Positions 28,753-39,421 are shown, counted from the first letter of the stretch. The stretch is 64,000 nucleotides of DNA from Pseudomonas sp. dw_358 (GCF_018449655.1 NZ_JAAVUX010000003.1:186001-250000), one strand, 5' to 3'. Numbers and translations: made by a program. Notes: a model not told the origin generated them from the letters alone.

Positions 28753-29445
28753 TCAGGAAAGCGCTGCCCTCGCGGCCTTCACCTGCGCCTCCAGCTCGGC
28801 CTTGAGCCTATCGTCCAGCGACAACTGCCGCGCCAGCTCGTCCAGATAGGCCCGCTCCATGAAGTGCTCTTCATCCACCATCATTACACTGGCCAAGTAC
28901 ATCTCGGCGGCCATTTCCGTGGTCTTGGCCGAGCGCGCGACGTCTACAGGGTCCAACGGCCGATTCAGTTCGCTGTGCAGCCAGGCCTGCAGCTCGTCGC
29001 CCGTGCCCAACCGCGTGATCTCCTCCTCGATCAACTGCCGCTCGCGCTCATCCACGTGGCCATCGGCCTTGGCCGCCGCCACCAGCGCCCGAAGGATCGC
29101 CTGGCTGTGCTCCTCGGCTTGCGCGGCCGGCAGCCGGTCCAGGGTCTGGGGCTCGCCTCGGGGTGCGGTCTGCTGCTGCGCCTGCCAGTTGCCATAGGCC
29201 TTGTAAGCCATCACCCCCAACGCCGCCAGGCCACCATAGGCCAGTGCTTTGCCGCCGAGCTTGCGCGCCTTGCGGTTGCCCAGCAGCAGCCCCACCGCAC
29301 CGCCTGCCAGCCACCCACCTCCGGTGCCGCCGAGCAGGCTGCCCAATGCACCAGTGACCGGAGATTGGGCAGGCGAGCCGGGCTTGCCTTGCAGCAGTTG
29401 CTGGCCGGACTGGAATAATTGGTCGAGCAGGCGGCGGGTGTCCAT
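28753..29445 (-). CDS. DUF533 (YebE-type) TerB-like protein
   Basis: A 230-residue protein of the DUF533 family. It begins MDTRRLLDQLFQSGQQLLQG, has a Gly/Ala-rich possible membrane-associated segment (SLLGGTGGGWLAGGAVGLLLG then ALAYGGLAALGVMAYKAYG, about residues 35-85) and ends in a TerB-like helical domain (ILRALVAAAKADGHVDERERQLIEEEI). The frame extends upstream, but the ATG at 29445 has GGAG 7 bases before it. YebE-type proteins are inner-membrane proteins of unknown role, sometimes stress-induced. It stands alone, divergent from the LysR gene. Confidence 0.87.
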   Translation of the reverse strand: MDTRRLLDQLFQSGQQLLQGKPGSPAQSPVTGALGSLLGGTGGGWLAGGAVGLLLGNRKARKLGGKALAYGGLAALGVMAYKAYGNWQAQQQTAPRGEPQTLDRLPAAQAEEHSQAILRALVAAAKADGHVDERERQLIEEEITRLGTGDELQAWLHSELNRPLDPVDVARSAKTTEMAAEMYLASVMMVDEEHFMERAYLDELARQLSLDDRLKAELEAQVKAARAALS

Positions 29446-29621
29446 GAGGGTCTCCAGGCTGGGATGGGATACACAGGAGATTAATTCCAATGGGGAACCA
29501 GCAGTTGGCAGATGTACTTCTGGATATTTCAGTTCCAACGCCCTCAGCCCCACACGAGCATTCGGCCATCGATAAATAAGATATACACTCCAGCCAATCG
29601 CAAAAACCGGACCCAGCCCGC

Positions 29622-30536
29622 ATGATGACCCTGCGCCAGATCCGCCATTTCATCGCCGTTGCCGAGACCGGCTCTATCTCCGCCGCCGCTCAGGCCGTGT
29701 TCATTTCCCAGTCCACCCTGACCCAGGCCATCCAGCAACTGGAGCAGGAGATCGGCGTGACCCTGTTCAGTCGCCATGCCAAGGGCATGACCCTGACCCA
29801 TCAGGGCCATCAATTCCTGCGCCAGGCGCATTTGATTCTGGCCACGGTGGACAACGCCAAGCGCAGCCTGCAGCAAAGCACTGATCAGGTCGCCGGTCAG
29901 TTGACCGTGGGGGTGACCAGCCTGGTGGCCGGTTATTACCTGGCCGACCTGCTGACCCGTTTCCAGCGCGCCTACCCCAATGTCGGCATCCGTGTGATGG
30001 AGGACGAGCGCCCCTACATCGAGCATTTGCTCGTCAGTGGCGAGATCGATGTCGGGGTGCTGATTCTCTCCAACCTCGAAGACCGGCACGCCTTGCAGAC
30101 CGAAGTACTGACCCACTCGCCCCACCGCTTATGGCTGCCACCCCAGCACCCGCTGTTGGAACACGACAGCATCAACCTCGCCGACGTTGCCGGCGAGCCG
30201 TTGATTCAGCTAAACGTCGATGAAATGGACCGCAATGCCCAGCGCATCTGGGCCGGTGCCGGTCTGCAGCCGCGGATCAGCCTGCGCACGGCGTCCACCG
30301 AAGCGGTGCGCAGCCTGGTGGCTGCCGGGCTGGGGCTGTCGATCCAGCCGGACATGACCTACCGACCCTGGTCTCTGGAGGGTGACATCATCGAAGCACG
30401 GCCACTGGCCGACCTGACCCAGACGCTGGACGTCGGCCTGGCCTGGCGCCGGGGCACGGCGCGACCGGCGCTGGTGGACCCGTTCCTGACCGTCGCCCGC
30501 GAGCAACCCCATGGCGGCAAGCGGCTATCGATTTAA
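29622..30536 (+). CDS. LysR-family regulator next to polyamine-type genes
   Basis: A 304-residue LysR-type activator/repressor. The N-terminal winged HTH is clear (LRQIRHFIAVAETGSISAAAQAVFISQSTLTQAIQQLEQEIG), followed by the periplasmic-binding-protein-like effector domain (about residues 90-295). It faces the aldehyde dehydrogenase gene, 110 bases away on the same strand, and probably controls the downstream cluster (GABA-aldehyde or polyamine use). No clear T-N11-A operator could be pinned down. Confidence 0.9.
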   Translation: MMTLRQIRHFIAVAETGSISAAAQAVFISQSTLTQAIQQLEQEIGVTLFSRHAKGMTLTHQGHQFLRQAHLILATVDNAKRSLQQSTDQVAGQLTVGVTSLVAGYYLADLLTRFQRAYPNVGIRVMEDERPYIEHLLVSGEIDVGVLILSNLEDRHALQTEVLTHSPHRLWLPPQHPLLEHDSINLADVAGEPLIQLNVDEMDRNAQRIWAGAGLQPRISLRTASTEAVRSLVAAGLGLSIQPDMTYRPWSLEGDIIEARPLADLTQTLDVGLAWRRGTARPALVDPFLTVAREQPHGGKRLSI

Positions 30537-30646
30537 TCGAATGCTGCCTTCGTTATTTAGAATTTGTAGTCCCCCTGCGCAGCCACTAGTCTCGATTCAT
30601 CGAGCGCACTGCGCGGATCTTCAGTTGCAAGCCCAGGAGAGCCGCC

Positions 30647-32122
30647 GTGCCGAACAAGACCCGAGCGCACAAGATGAGCGAACTTCAGACATGCCTGTTG
30701 ATCGACGGCCAGTTAGTGGCCGGCCAGGGCGTTGTCGAAGCCATCGTCAACCCGGCCACCGCCGAGCTCATCACGCAGATTGCCGAAGCCAGCACCGAAC
30801 AGGTGGAAGCGGCCATCCTCGCCGCCCACCGCGCGTTCGACGGCTGGTCGCGCACCACCCCGCAGCAGCGGGCCAGTTGTCTGCTGGCCATCGCCGACGC
30901 CATTGAAAGCCGCGCCGATGCTCTCGCCCGTCTGGAATCGTTGAATTGCGGCAAACCCTTGCACCAGGCACGCCAGGATGACCTGAACGCTACGGTCGAC
31001 GTGTTCCGCTTCTTCGCCGGCGCCGTGCGCTGCCAGACCGGCCAGCTCGCAGGCGAATATTTGCCCGGCTACACCAGTATGGTGCGTCGCGACCCCATCG
31101 GCGTGGTGGCGTCCATTGCGCCGTGGAACTACCCGCTGATGATGGCCGCGTGGAAGATCGCCCCGGCCCTTGCCGCGGGCAACACCCTGGTGTTCAAGCC
31201 CTCGGAGCACACCCCGCTGTCGATCCTCGCGCTGGCGCCGGTGCTTGCCGAGCGGCTGCCCAAGGGCGTGCTGAATATCATCTGCGGCGGCGGCGAAGGG
31301 GTGGGCAGCCATCTGGTCAGCCACCCGAAGGTACGCATGGTGTCGTTGACCGGCGATATCGTCACCGGTCAGAAAATCCTTCAGGCCGCCGCCCGCACGG
31401 TCAAGCGCACCCACCTTGAACTGGGCGGCAAGGCGCCGGTGATTGTCTGCAACGACGCCGACCTCGCCGCCGTTGTCGAGGGGGTACGCAACTACGGTTA
31501 CTACAATGCCGGTCAAGACTGCACTGCCGCCTGCCGCATCTACGCGCAGGCCGGGATTCACGACCGGCTGGTGGCCGAGCTGGGCGCGGCCGTCTCGACC
31601 CTGCGCTTTGCCGGCAAGCGCGATGGCGACAACGAGCTCGGCCCGCTGATAAGCCCACGTCAGCGCGACCGCGTTGCCAGCTTTGTCGAGCGCGCTTTGA
31701 GCCAGCCGCACATCGAACGGGTGACTGGCGCTGCCGTGCACTCGGGCCCCGGTTTCTACTACCAGCCGACGTTGCTGGCCGGCTGCAAGCAAGGCGACGA
31801 GATCGTCCAGCGCGAAGTGTTCGGCCCGGTGGTGACCGTGACCCGCTTCGAGGAACTGGGTCAGGCAGTGGAATGGGCCAATGATTCGGAGTACGGCCTT
31901 GCCTCTTCGGTGTGGACCCAGAACCTGGACAAGGCCATGCAGGTGGCCGCGCGCTTGCAGTACGGCTGCACCTGGATCAACAGCCATTTCATGCTGGTCA
32001 GCGAGATGCCCCATGGCGGCTTGAAACGCTCGGGCTATGGTAAGGATCTGTCCAGCGATTCTTTGCACGACTACAGCGTGGTGCGCCACATCATGGCGCG
32101 CCACGGCGCTGCACAGTTTTAA
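30647..32122 (+). CDS. gamma-aminobutyraldehyde dehydrogenase-type enzyme (paralog 1)
   Basis: An NAD-dependent aldehyde dehydrogenase of 491 residues, closely related to PatD/YdcW and to the second copy at 36363. Both active-site motifs are intact: glutamate in [11 protein letters not shown] and cysteine in [13 protein letters not shown]. The cofactor fold motif [10 protein letters not shown] is also seen. The product would oxidise 4-aminobutyraldehyde (from putrescine) to GABA, or a close analogue. The GTG at 30647 has AGGAG 7 bases upstream; an in-frame ATG at 30674 is an alternative that better matches the paralog's length. It sits between the LysR gene and the ABC importer. Confidence 0.9.
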   Translation: MPNKTRAHKMSELQTCLLIDGQLVAGQGVVEAIVNPATAELITQIAEASTEQVEAAILAAHRAFDGWSRTTPQQRASCLLAIADAIESRADALARLESLNCGKPLHQARQDDLNATVDVFRFFAGAVRCQTGQLAGEYLPGYTSMVRRDPIGVVASIAPWNYPLMMAAWKIAPALAAGNTLVFKPSEHTPLSILALAPVLAERLPKGVLNIICGGGEGVGSHLVSHPKVRMVSLTGDIVTGQKILQAAARTVKRTHLELGGKAPVIVCNDADLAAVVEGVRNYGYYNAGQDCTAACRIYAQAGIHDRLVAELGAAVSTLRFAGKRDGDNELGPLISPRQRDRVASFVERALSQPHIERVTGAAVHSGPGFYYQPTLLAGCKQGDEIVQREVFGPVVTVTRFEELGQAVEWANDSEYGLASSVWTQNLDKAMQVAARLQYGCTWINSHFMLVSEMPHGGLKRSGYGKDLSSDSLHDYSVVRHIMARHGAAQF

Positions 32123-32208
32123 CCCGCCGCACCCATTCCAATAACCAGATGCACCTGCTTGAGCTGTTCACAACTGCCCCGAACATAATTTGAAAAAGAG
32201 GGATCACC

Positions 32209-33360
32209 ATGTTTGTGCACAAGACCGCACTGTTGAGCGCTTTGACTACCTTGCTGATGGGCAGCTGTGGCGTTCAGGCCGCCGAGCCGCTCAAGGCCGT
32301 CGGCGCGGGCGAAGGCGAGTTGGATATCGTCGCCTGGCCGGGGTATATCGAACGGGGCGAAAGTGACAAGGCCTACGACTGGGTCACCGGCTTCGAACAG
32401 GAGACGGGCTGCAAGGTCAACGTCAAGACTGCGGCCACCTCTGACGAGATGGTCAGTCTGATGACCAAGGGTGGCTACGATCTGGTCACGGCGTCCGGGG
32501 ATGCGTCCCTGCGCCTGGTGGCCGGCAAGCGGGTGCAGCCGATCAACACCGCGCTGATCCCCAACTGGAAAAACCTTGACCCGCGGCTCAAGGACGGCGC
32601 CTGGTACGTGGTGAACAAGCAGACCTATGGCACGCCCTACCAGTGGGGGCCGAACGTGCTGCTGTACAACACCGACACCTTCAAGACGCCGCCCACCAGC
32701 TGGGGTGTGCTGTTCAACCCGCAGACCCTGCCTGACGGCAAGTCCAACAAGGGCCGCGTGCAGGCTTACGACGGCCCGATCTACATCGCCGATGCGGCGC
32801 TGTACCTCAAGAGCGCCAAGCCTGAACTGGGCATCAGCAATCCTTATGAACTGACCGAAACCCAGTACAAGGCAGTGCTCGACCTGCTGCGCCAACAGCA
32901 TCCGCTGGTCCATCGCTACTGGCATGACGCAACGGTGCAGATGAGCGACGTGAAAAATGAAGGCGTAGTGGCCACCAGCTCCTGGGGCTACATGGTCAAC
33001 GGCCTGCAGGCCGACAAGCAGCACGTGGCCTCGACCATTCCCAAGGAAGGTGCCACTGGCTGGGCCGACACCACCATGCTCCACGCCGAGGCCAAGCACC
33101 CCAACTGCGCCTACAAGTGGATGGACTGGTCGTTGCAGCCCAAGGTCCAGGGGGACGTCGCCGCCTGGTTCGGCTCGCTGCCGGCGGTACCGGCCGCGTG
33201 CAAGGCGAGCACCCTGCTGGGTGCCGAGGGTTGCGCCACTAACGGCTTCGACCAGTTCGACAAGATCGCTTTCTGGACCACGCCACAGGCTGAGGGCGGC
33301 AAGTTCGTGCCGTACAGCCGCTGGACCCAGGACTATATCGCGATCATGGGCGGCCGCTAG
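32209..33360 (+). CDS. polyamine-type ABC transporter substrate-binding protein (YdcS-like)
   Basis: A 383-residue periplasmic binding protein with a cleavable signal peptide (MFVHKTALLSALTTLLMGSC, cleavage after VQA). The mature part starts EPLKAVGAGEGELDIVAWPGYIERG, the usual beginning of YdcS-type spermidine/putrescine-binding proteins. It is followed by the ATPase and two permeases in the order of E. coli ydcSTUV. The ligand is likely a polyamine or related amine, by context. A GAGGG ribosome binding site precedes the ATG. Confidence 0.92.
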   Translation: MFVHKTALLSALTTLLMGSCGVQAAEPLKAVGAGEGELDIVAWPGYIERGESDKAYDWVTGFEQETGCKVNVKTAATSDEMVSLMTKGGYDLVTASGDASLRLVAGKRVQPINTALIPNWKNLDPRLKDGAWYVVNKQTYGTPYQWGPNVLLYNTDTFKTPPTSWGVLFNPQTLPDGKSNKGRVQAYDGPIYIADAALYLKSAKPELGISNPYELTETQYKAVLDLLRQQHPLVHRYWHDATVQMSDVKNEGVVATSSWGYMVNGLQADKQHVASTIPKEGATGWADTTMLHAEAKHPNCAYKWMDWSLQPKVQGDVAAWFGSLPAVPAACKASTLLGAEGCATNGFDQFDKIAFWTTPQAEGGKFVPYSRWTQDYIAIMGGR

Positions 33361-33387
33361 GGCCGACATCCTCTGCGGCTGCTTTTC

Positions 33388-33476
33388 TGTGGGAGCAAGC
33401 CTTGGCTGCGATGCAGGCGACCCGGTCTGACGGGGGTGCGCGTTGAGGCCATCGCGCCCAAGGGCTGCTCCTGCAG
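33388..33476. repeat. degenerate Pseudomonas REP pair
   Basis: Between the binding-protein and ATPase genes lie two inverted arms: TGTGGGAGCAAGCCTTGGCT and, after the spacer with GACCCGGTCTGACGG, its near-complement ATCGCGCCCAAGGGCTGCTC ending at CCTGCAG. This is the layout of Pseudomonas REP doublets (GTGGGAGCGGGCTTGCCCGC type), with several mismatches. It may stabilise the 5' transcript segment, giving more binding protein than transporter. Confidence 0.7.
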
Positions 33477-33543
33477 CGTGAACCTCAAGCAGGACCAACC
33501 TGTGAGGGCGGCGCTGTGTGCGCGAAATTTCTGGAGATTACCC

Positions 33544-34584
33544 ATGACGCTTGCCGTCCAGTTCACTAACGTCTCGCGCATCTTTGGCGAGGTCAAAGCC
33601 GTCGACCGAGTGTCCATCGACATCCAGGACGGAGAATTCTTTTCCATGCTCGGCCCATCGGGTTCGGGCAAGACCACCTGCCTGCGCCTGATCGCCGGTT
33701 TCGAGCAACCCAGCGCCGGTTCCATCCGCATCCATGGGGTGGAAGCCGCCGGCTTGCCGCCCTATGAACGTGACGTCAACACGGTGTTCCAGGACTATGC
33801 GCTGTTTCCCCACATGAACGTGCGGGACAACGTCGCCTACGGTCTCAAGGTCAAGGGCGTGGCCAAGGCCGAGCGCCTGGTACGGGCCGACGAAGCGTTG
33901 GCGATGGTCGCCCTCGACGGCTACGGCGAACGCAAGCCGGTGCAGATGTCCGGCGGCCAGCGCCAACGCGTGGCCCTGGCCAGGGCGTTGGTCAACAGGC
34001 CACGGGTGTTGCTGCTGGACGAGCCGCTGGGCGCGCTGGACCTCAAGCTGCGCGAACAGATGCAGGGCGAACTGAAAAAGCTGCAACGTCAACTCGGCAT
34101 CACCTTCATCTTCGTCACCCATGACCAGACCGAAGCGCTGTCCATGTCCGACCGCGTGGCGGTGTTCAACAAGGGCCGTATCGAGCAGGTGGACACCCCG
34201 CGCAACCTGTACAGGCGTCCGTCCACCACCTTCGTCGCCGAATTCGTCGGCACCTCCAATGTTCTGCGCGGCGATCTCGCCCTGCTGCTCAGCGGCAACG
34301 CCCTGCCCTTCTCCATTCGCCCGGAACACATCCTGCTGGGCGACAGCGCACCCGCCAGCCATGAAGTCCAGGTCTCGGGCCTGCTCCACGACATCCAGTA
34401 CCAGGGCAGCGCCACCCGTTACGAGCTCAAGCTGGACAACGGCCAGACCCTCAGCGTCAGCCAGGCCAACAGCCAATGGCAGACCGACGCCACCCCATTG
34501 CAAGCCGGCCAGCGCCTGACCGCCCGCTGGGCGCGGGAAGCCATGGTGGCGTTGCACGACAGCCATGCCGGCGGTGCGCTGTGA
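33544..34584 (+). CDS. ABC transporter ATPase (PotA/YdcT-like)
   Basis: The 346-residue ATPase of the importer. Walker A GPSGSGKTT, the signature MSGGQRQRVALARAL and Walker B VLLLDEPLGALD are intact, with a C-terminal TOBE domain (about residues 270-346). The frame is open further upstream across the REP region, but the ATG at 33544 has GGAG 7 bases upstream and gives the normal N-terminus (MTLAVQFTNVSRIFG). The stop shares a base with the next start (TGATG). Confidence 0.94.
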   Translation: MTLAVQFTNVSRIFGEVKAVDRVSIDIQDGEFFSMLGPSGSGKTTCLRLIAGFEQPSAGSIRIHGVEAAGLPPYERDVNTVFQDYALFPHMNVRDNVAYGLKVKGVAKAERLVRADEALAMVALDGYGERKPVQMSGGQRQRVALARALVNRPRVLLLDEPLGALDLKLREQMQGELKKLQRQLGITFIFVTHDQTEALSMSDRVAVFNKGRIEQVDTPRNLYRRPSTTFVAEFVGTSNVLRGDLALLLSGNALPFSIRPEHILLGDSAPASHEVQVSGLLHDIQYQGSATRYELKLDNGQTLSVSQANSQWQTDATPLQAGQRLTARWAREAMVALHDSHAGGAL

Positions 34585-35537
34585 TGAGCCTGACGGCCCT
34601 GCAATCGGCCATGACCACGCCGCGCCCGGGTCCGCTGCGGCGGGTCTGGAACCTGCTCTACCGCCAGCCCAATCTGTACCTGGCACTGCTGCTGGTGCCG
34701 CCGCTGCTGTGGTTCGGCGCGATCTACCTTGGTTCACTGCTGAACCTGCTGTGGCAGGGTTTCTACACCTTCGACGACTTCAGCATGACGGTCACCCCGG
34801 ACCTGACCGGCGCCAACTTCGCCGCGCTGTTCAACCCGGCCAACTTCGACGTCATCGAGCGCACCTTGCTGATGGCCGTGGCGGTGTCCATTGCCAGTGC
34901 CATCATCGCCTTCCCCATCGCCTACTACATGGCGCGCTACACCTCGGGCAAGACCAAGGCGTTTTTCTACATTGCGGTGATGATGCCGATGTGGGCCAGC
35001 TACATCGTCAAGACCTACGCCTGGACCCTGCTGCTGGCCAAGGGCGGCGTGGCGCAATGGTTCCTCCAGCACCTGGGGCTGGAACCGCTGCTGCAATGGC
35101 TGCTGCAGGTTCCGGGGGTGGGCGGGAGCACCCTGTCCACGTCTCAGCTGGGGCGCTTTCTGGTCTTCGTGTACATCTGGCTGCCGTTCATGATCCTGCC
35201 GGTGCAGGCGTCTCTGGAGCGCCTGCCGCCATCCTTGCTGCAGGCCTCGGCGGACCTGGGTGCGCGGCCTCGGCAGACGTTCATGCAGATCGTGTTGCCG
35301 TTGTCGGTGCCCGGCATCGCTGCCGGCTCCATCTTCACCTTCTCCCTGACCCTCGGTGATTTCATCGTGCCGCAACTGGTGGGCCCGCCCGGCTACTTCA
35401 TCGGCAGCATGGTGTATGCCCAGCAAGGCGCCATTGGCAACCTGCCCATGGCGGCGGCGTTCACCCTGGTGCCCATCGTGCTGATCGCGATCTACCTCTC
35501 CATTGTCAAACGCCTGGGGGCCTTCGATGCACTCTGA
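34584..35537 (+). CDS. ABC transporter permease (PotB/YdcU-like)
   Basis: A 317-residue inner-membrane permease with six predicted helices (for example [39 protein letters not shown]). The EAA loop, which contacts the ATPase, is seen as [24 protein letters not shown]. The start ATG at 34584 overlaps the upstream stop by one base and gives [10 protein letters not shown]; a GTG one codon before is also in frame. Part of the polyamine-type importer. Confidence 0.93.
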   Translation: MSLTALQSAMTTPRPGPLRRVWNLLYRQPNLYLALLLVPPLLWFGAIYLGSLLNLLWQGFYTFDDFSMTVTPDLTGANFAALFNPANFDVIERTLLMAVAVSIASAIIAFPIAYYMARYTSGKTKAFFYIAVMMPMWASYIVKTYAWTLLLAKGGVAQWFLQHLGLEPLLQWLLQVPGVGGSTLSTSQLGRFLVFVYIWLPFMILPVQASLERLPPSLLQASADLGARPRQTFMQIVLPLSVPGIAAGSIFTFSLTLGDFIVPQLVGPPGYFIGSMVYAQQGAIGNLPMAAAFTLVPIVLIAIYLSIVKRLGAFDAL

Positions 35538-36333
35538 AAAAGCGCCATGGGGCCTGCGCCTGGCGGCGTGGGGTGGGCTGGTGTTTCTGCACTTCCCGAT
35601 CCTGATCATCTTCGTCTACGCCTTCAACACCGAAGACTCGGCCTTCAGCTTTCCACCGCAGGGCTTCACCGTGAAGTGGTTCAGCATCGCCTTCTCGCGG
35701 CCCGACGTGCTAGACGCGATCAAGCTGTCGTTGCAGGTCGCCTGCCTGGCCACCGCCATCGCTCTGGTACTGGGTACTCTGGCCTCGGCGGCGCTGTACC
35801 GGCGGCATTTCTTCGGCAGGGACGGCATCTCGCTGATGCTGATACTGCCCATCGCCTTGCCCGGCATCATCACCGGGTTGGCCTTGCTCTCGGCGTTCAA
35901 GGCGCTGGGGATCGAGCCGGGGCTGCTGACCATCGTCATCGGCCACGCGACCTTCTGCGTGGTGATCGTCTACAACAACGTCATCGCCCGGCTGCGGCGT
36001 ACCTCCCACAGTCTGGTGGAAGCCTCCATGGACCTGGGCGCCGACGGTTGGCAGACCTTCCGCTACATCATCCTGCCCAACCTGGGTTCAGCCTTGCTGG
36101 CGGGCGGCATGCTGGCCTTCGCCCTGTCGTTCGACGAAATCATTGTCACCACCTTCACCGCCGGCAACCAGCGCACCTTGCCCATCTGGCTGCTCAACCA
36201 GCTCAGCCGGCCAAGGGATGTGCCGGTGACCAACGTGGTGGCCATGGCGGTAATGCTGGTGACCATGCTGCCGATCCTCGGCGCCTATTACCTGACCCGT
36301 GGCGGCGAAAGCGTTGCGGGCAGCAGCAAATAA
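35527..36333 (+). CDS. ABC transporter permease (PotC/YdcV-like)
   Basis: The second permease, 268 residues, with six helices ([17 protein letters not shown] as first) and the EAA loop [24 protein letters not shown]. The ATG at 35527 lies inside the end of the previous gene (11-base overlap), indicating translational coupling. The gene is followed 29 bases later by the second dehydrogenase, matching the ydcV-ydcW junction of E. coli. Confidence 0.93.
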   Translation: MHSEKAPWGLRLAAWGGLVFLHFPILIIFVYAFNTEDSAFSFPPQGFTVKWFSIAFSRPDVLDAIKLSLQVACLATAIALVLGTLASAALYRRHFFGRDGISLMLILPIALPGIITGLALLSAFKALGIEPGLLTIVIGHATFCVVIVYNNVIARLRRTSHSLVEASMDLGADGWQTFRYIILPNLGSALLAGGMLAFALSFDEIIVTTFTAGNQRTLPIWLLNQLSRPRDVPVTNVVAMAVMLVTMLPILGAYYLTRGGESVAGSSK

Positions 36334-36362
36334 GACTGACTGAGCCAATGGAGCGTATTCCC

Positions 36363-37787
36363 ATGCAAACCCAATTGCTGATCAACGGCCAACTGGTCAC
36401 CGGCGAAGGCCCGCTGCAAGCGGTGTTCAACCCGGCGCTCGGCCGCGTGCTGGTCGAGGTTCACGAAGCCAGCGAAGCCCAGGTGGACGCCGCCGTGAGC
36501 GCTGCCGACGGGGCGTTCGACAGCTGGTCGCAAACCGCACCCAAGGACCGATCGCTGCTGCTGCTCAAACTGGCCGATGCAATCGAAGCCCACGGCGAAG
36601 AACTGGCGCGACTGGAGTCGGACAACTGCGGCAAACCCTACAGCGCAGCGCTGAACGACGAGATCCCGGCCATTGCCGACGTCTTCCGCTTTTTCGCCGG
36701 GGCCAGCCGTTGCCTGAGCGGCTCGGCGGCCGGGGAATACCTGCCGGGTCACACCTCGATGATCCGCCGCGACCCGGTCGGCGTGATTGCCTCCATCGCG
36801 CCATGGAACTACCCGCTGATGATGGTCGCCTGGAAGATCGCCCCGGCGCTGGCCGCCGGCAACACCGTGGTGCTCAAGCCTTCGGAGCAGACACCCTTGA
36901 CCGCCTTGCGCCTGGTGCAGTTGGCCAACGACATCTTTCCGGCCGGCGTGCTCAATCTGGTGTTCGGTCGCGGCCCCACCGTCGGCAGCCCGTTGGTGAC
37001 CCATCCCAAAGTGCGCATGGTCTCGCTGACCGGTTCGATTGCCACCGGCGCCCATATCATTTCCAGCACCAGCGACAACGTCAAACGCATGCACATGGAG
37101 CTGGGCGGCAAGGCCCCGGTGATCATCTTCGACGACGCCGACATTGACGCGGCAGTCGAAGGGATTCGCACGTTCGGCTTCTACAACGCCGGCCAGGACT
37201 GCACGGCGGCCTGCCGCATCTATGCCCAGGCGGGCATCTACGAGCGCTTCGTGGAGAAGCTCGGTGAAGCGGTGAGCAGCATCAAAGTGGGCCTGCAGGA
37301 TGACCCGGACACCGAGCTGGGCCCGCTGATTACCGCCCAGCATCGCGACCGTGTGGCGGCCTTCGTCGAACGGGCCGTGGCGCAACCGCACATCCGCTTG
37401 ATCACCGGCGGCAAGGCGGTGGACGGCGACGGCTATTTCTTCCAGCCCACCGTGCTGGCAGACGCGCAGCAGGATGACGAGATCGTCCGCCGCGAAGTGT
37501 TCGGCCCAGTGGTCTCGGTGACCCGTTTCGCGGATGAAGCCCAGGTGCTGGGCTGGGCCAACGACTCTGACTACGGCCTGGCCTCATCAGTGTGGACGAC
37601 GGACGTAGGCCGCGCCCACCGCCTCTCGGCGCGCCTGCAGTACGGCTGCACCTGGGTCAACACGCACTTCATGCTGGTCAGCGAAATGCCCCATGGCGGG
37701 CAGAAATTGTCGGGCTACGGCAAGGATATGTCGATGTATGGGCTGGAGGACTACACCACCATTCGGCATGTGATGTTCAAGCATTGA
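36363..37787 (+). CDS. patD: gamma-aminobutyraldehyde dehydrogenase (paralog 2)
   Basis: A 474-residue NAD-dependent dehydrogenase, same length as E. coli PatD (YdcW), which oxidises 4-aminobutanal to GABA in putrescine breakdown. Active-site glutamate lies in [11 protein letters not shown] and the nucleophile cysteine in [13 protein letters not shown]. It is directly downstream of the two permeases in the ydcSTUVW order, so the transporter and enzyme are presumably made together. The ATG at 36363 has GGAG 9 bases upstream; an in-frame ATG at 36348 is less likely. The copy at 30647 is a clear paralog. Confidence 0.93.
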   Translation: MQTQLLINGQLVTGEGPLQAVFNPALGRVLVEVHEASEAQVDAAVSAADGAFDSWSQTAPKDRSLLLLKLADAIEAHGEELARLESDNCGKPYSAALNDEIPAIADVFRFFAGASRCLSGSAAGEYLPGHTSMIRRDPVGVIASIAPWNYPLMMVAWKIAPALAAGNTVVLKPSEQTPLTALRLVQLANDIFPAGVLNLVFGRGPTVGSPLVTHPKVRMVSLTGSIATGAHIISSTSDNVKRMHMELGGKAPVIIFDDADIDAAVEGIRTFGFYNAGQDCTAACRIYAQAGIYERFVEKLGEAVSSIKVGLQDDPDTELGPLITAQHRDRVAAFVERAVAQPHIRLITGGKAVDGDGYFFQPTVLADAQQDDEIVRREVFGPVVSVTRFADEAQVLGWANDSDYGLASSVWTTDVGRAHRLSARLQYGCTWVNTHFMLVSEMPHGGQKLSGYGKDMSMYGLEDYTTIRHVMFKH

Positions 37788-37802
37788 ACCACCGCGATTA
37801 TC

Positions 37803-37864
37803 TGTAGGACCGAGCTTGCTCGGGAACCCGGCCTGGCCAATTCCCGAGCAAGCTCGGTCCTGCA
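37803..37864. repeat. REP palindrome, type GACCGAGCTTGCTCGG
   Basis: Two 24-base arms, TGTAGGACCGAGCTTGCTCG... at 37803-37826 and the complement at 37841-37864, face each other over a 14-base spacer between patD and the APC permease gene. The same sequence recurs at 41348-41404, so it is a dispersed REP element. It can fold into a strong hairpin and may end or stabilise the patD transcript. Confidence 0.85.
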
Positions 37865-37954
37865 GAGAACCCGACACCTCTCAAAAAAGCGGCACCTCAG
37901 ACCGCCCCTCATAAAACCAAAAAAAACGGCCGTACCTACGGAGCATCCCGACCC

Positions 37955-39421
37955 ATGAGCACCCTCGACCACGACAGCGACGCAGAACAACTGCGTCAAC
38001 TTGGCTATACCTCCAATTTCAATCGCAGCATGAGCCTGTGGGAAAACTTCGCCCTGGGCTTCACCTACCTGTCCCCCGTGGTGGGCGTCTACACCTTGTT
38101 TGGCCTGTGCCTGGCTGCGGGTGGCCCGCCGATGTTCTGGACCTACCTGCTGGTGGGCTTCGGGCAGATGCTGGTGTGCCTGATCTTCGGCGAAGTGGTG
38201 TCGCAATTCCCGATTTCCGGTGGCGTCTATCCTTGGGCCCGCCGTCTGGCAGGCAAGCGCTGGGCGTGGATGGTGGGCTGGGTGTATTCCATCGCCCTGT
38301 GCGTGACCATCGCCGCCGTGGCGGTCGGGGCCGGCCCGTACCTGGCTGTGATGCTGGGTTTTGAACCAAGCAACAACACCAACATCGCCATTGCCCTGGT
38401 GCTGACGCTGTTCGCCACCCTGGTCAACCTCAGCGGCACCAAGGTGTTGGCGCGTATCGCCATGTTCGGCTTCGTCTGTGAACTGGTGGGCGCGTTGATC
38501 GTCGGTCTCTACCTGCTGATCTTCGAACGCCATCAGCCGTTCAGCGTGCTGTTCAATACCTTCGACATCCGCGTCGACGGCTCCTACCTGCCGGCCTTCC
38601 TCACCGCGTCGCTGGCCGGGATGTTTCTCTACTACGGCTTCGAAGCCTGCGGCGACGTGGCCGAAGAAACCCCCAACCCGAGCAGGCAAATTCCCATTGC
38701 CATGCGCATGACCCTCTACATCGGTGGCATCTCGGCGATGTTTGCCTGCCTGGCGCTGATCCTCGCCGTACCAAACATGCAGGCGGTGATCAACGGCACC
38801 GACAAGGACCCGGTGACCACCGTGCTCAACAATGCCTTCGGCAGCGTCGGCTCGCGGGTGATCATGGCTGTGGTCATGGTCTCGTTCATCTCCTGCGTGA
38901 TCAGCCTGCAGGCCGCCGCCAGCCGTTTGCTGTACGCCTATGCCCGTGACGAAATGATCATCGGCAGCGGCACGCTGAAAAAGCTTTCGGTGAGTACTCA
39001 GGTGCCGGTGAACGCCTTGGTGGTGGCCGGCGTGTTACCCGCGCTGATCATCGTCGCCGGCTTCTTCCTGCAGGACGCGGTGGCGACCATCGTCAGCTTT
39101 GCCGCCATCGGCATCTACCTGGCCTTCCAGATGATCGTCCTCGCCGCCCTCTATGCCCGCACCCGCGGCTGGAAACCCAACGGCAAATTCAACCTCGGCG
39201 CCTGGGGCCTGCCGGTCAACATCGGCGCGCTGCTCTACGGCGTCTCGGCCATCGTCAACATGGCCTGGCCGCGCACGCCGGATGCGCCTTGGTACCTGAA
39301 CTACGCCATGGTCCTGACCACGGCGATCGTGATCGGCCTGGGGCTGGTCTACATGTGGCTGGCCAAGCCGTATGACCGGGGCAACGCGCCGGCAGGTGAC
39401 GCCTGGAAGGTCGCTCGGTAA
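37955..39421 (+). CDS. APC-family amino acid/amine permease
   Basis: A 488-residue membrane transporter of the amino acid-polyamine-organocation superfamily with about 12 helices. The N-terminus LGYTSNFNRSMSLWENFALGFTYLSPVVG is typical of the GABA/choline-type branch, and YYGFEACGDVAEETPNPSRQIP is the conserved loop after helix 6. Its place behind patD suggests import or export of GABA, putrescine or a related compound, by context. The coding end (VAR then TAA at 39419-39421) is directly abutted by a broken vapC tail. Confidence 0.88.
   Translation: MSTLDHDSDAEQLRQLGYTSNFNRSMSLWENFALGFTYLSPVVGVYTLFGLCLAAGGPPMFWTYLLVGFGQMLVCLIFGEVVSQFPISGGVYPWARRLAGKRWAWMVGWVYSIALCVTIAAVAVGAGPYLAVMLGFEPSNNTNIAIALVLTLFATLVNLSGTKVLARIAMFGFVCELVGALIVGLYLLIFERHQPFSVLFNTFDIRVDGSYLPAFLTASLAGMFLYYGFEACGDVAEETPNPSRQIPIAMRMTLYIGGISAMFACLALILAVPNMQAVINGTDKDPVTTVLNNAFGSVGSRVIMAVVMVSFISCVISLQAAASRLLYAYARDEMIIGSGTLKKLSVSTQVPVNALVVAGVLPALIIVAGFFLQDAVATIVSFAAIGIYLAFQMIVLAALYARTRGWKPNGKFNLGAWGLPVNIGALLYGVSAIVNMAWPRTPDAPWYLNYAMVLTTAIVIGLGLVYMWLAKPYDRGNAPAGDAWKVAR

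Noticed and set aside
35547..36362. In-frame extension of patD upstream through the permease gene
   Set aside because: The frame is open by chance in GC-rich DNA; the permease is the real gene there and patD has its own start and ribosome binding site at 36363.
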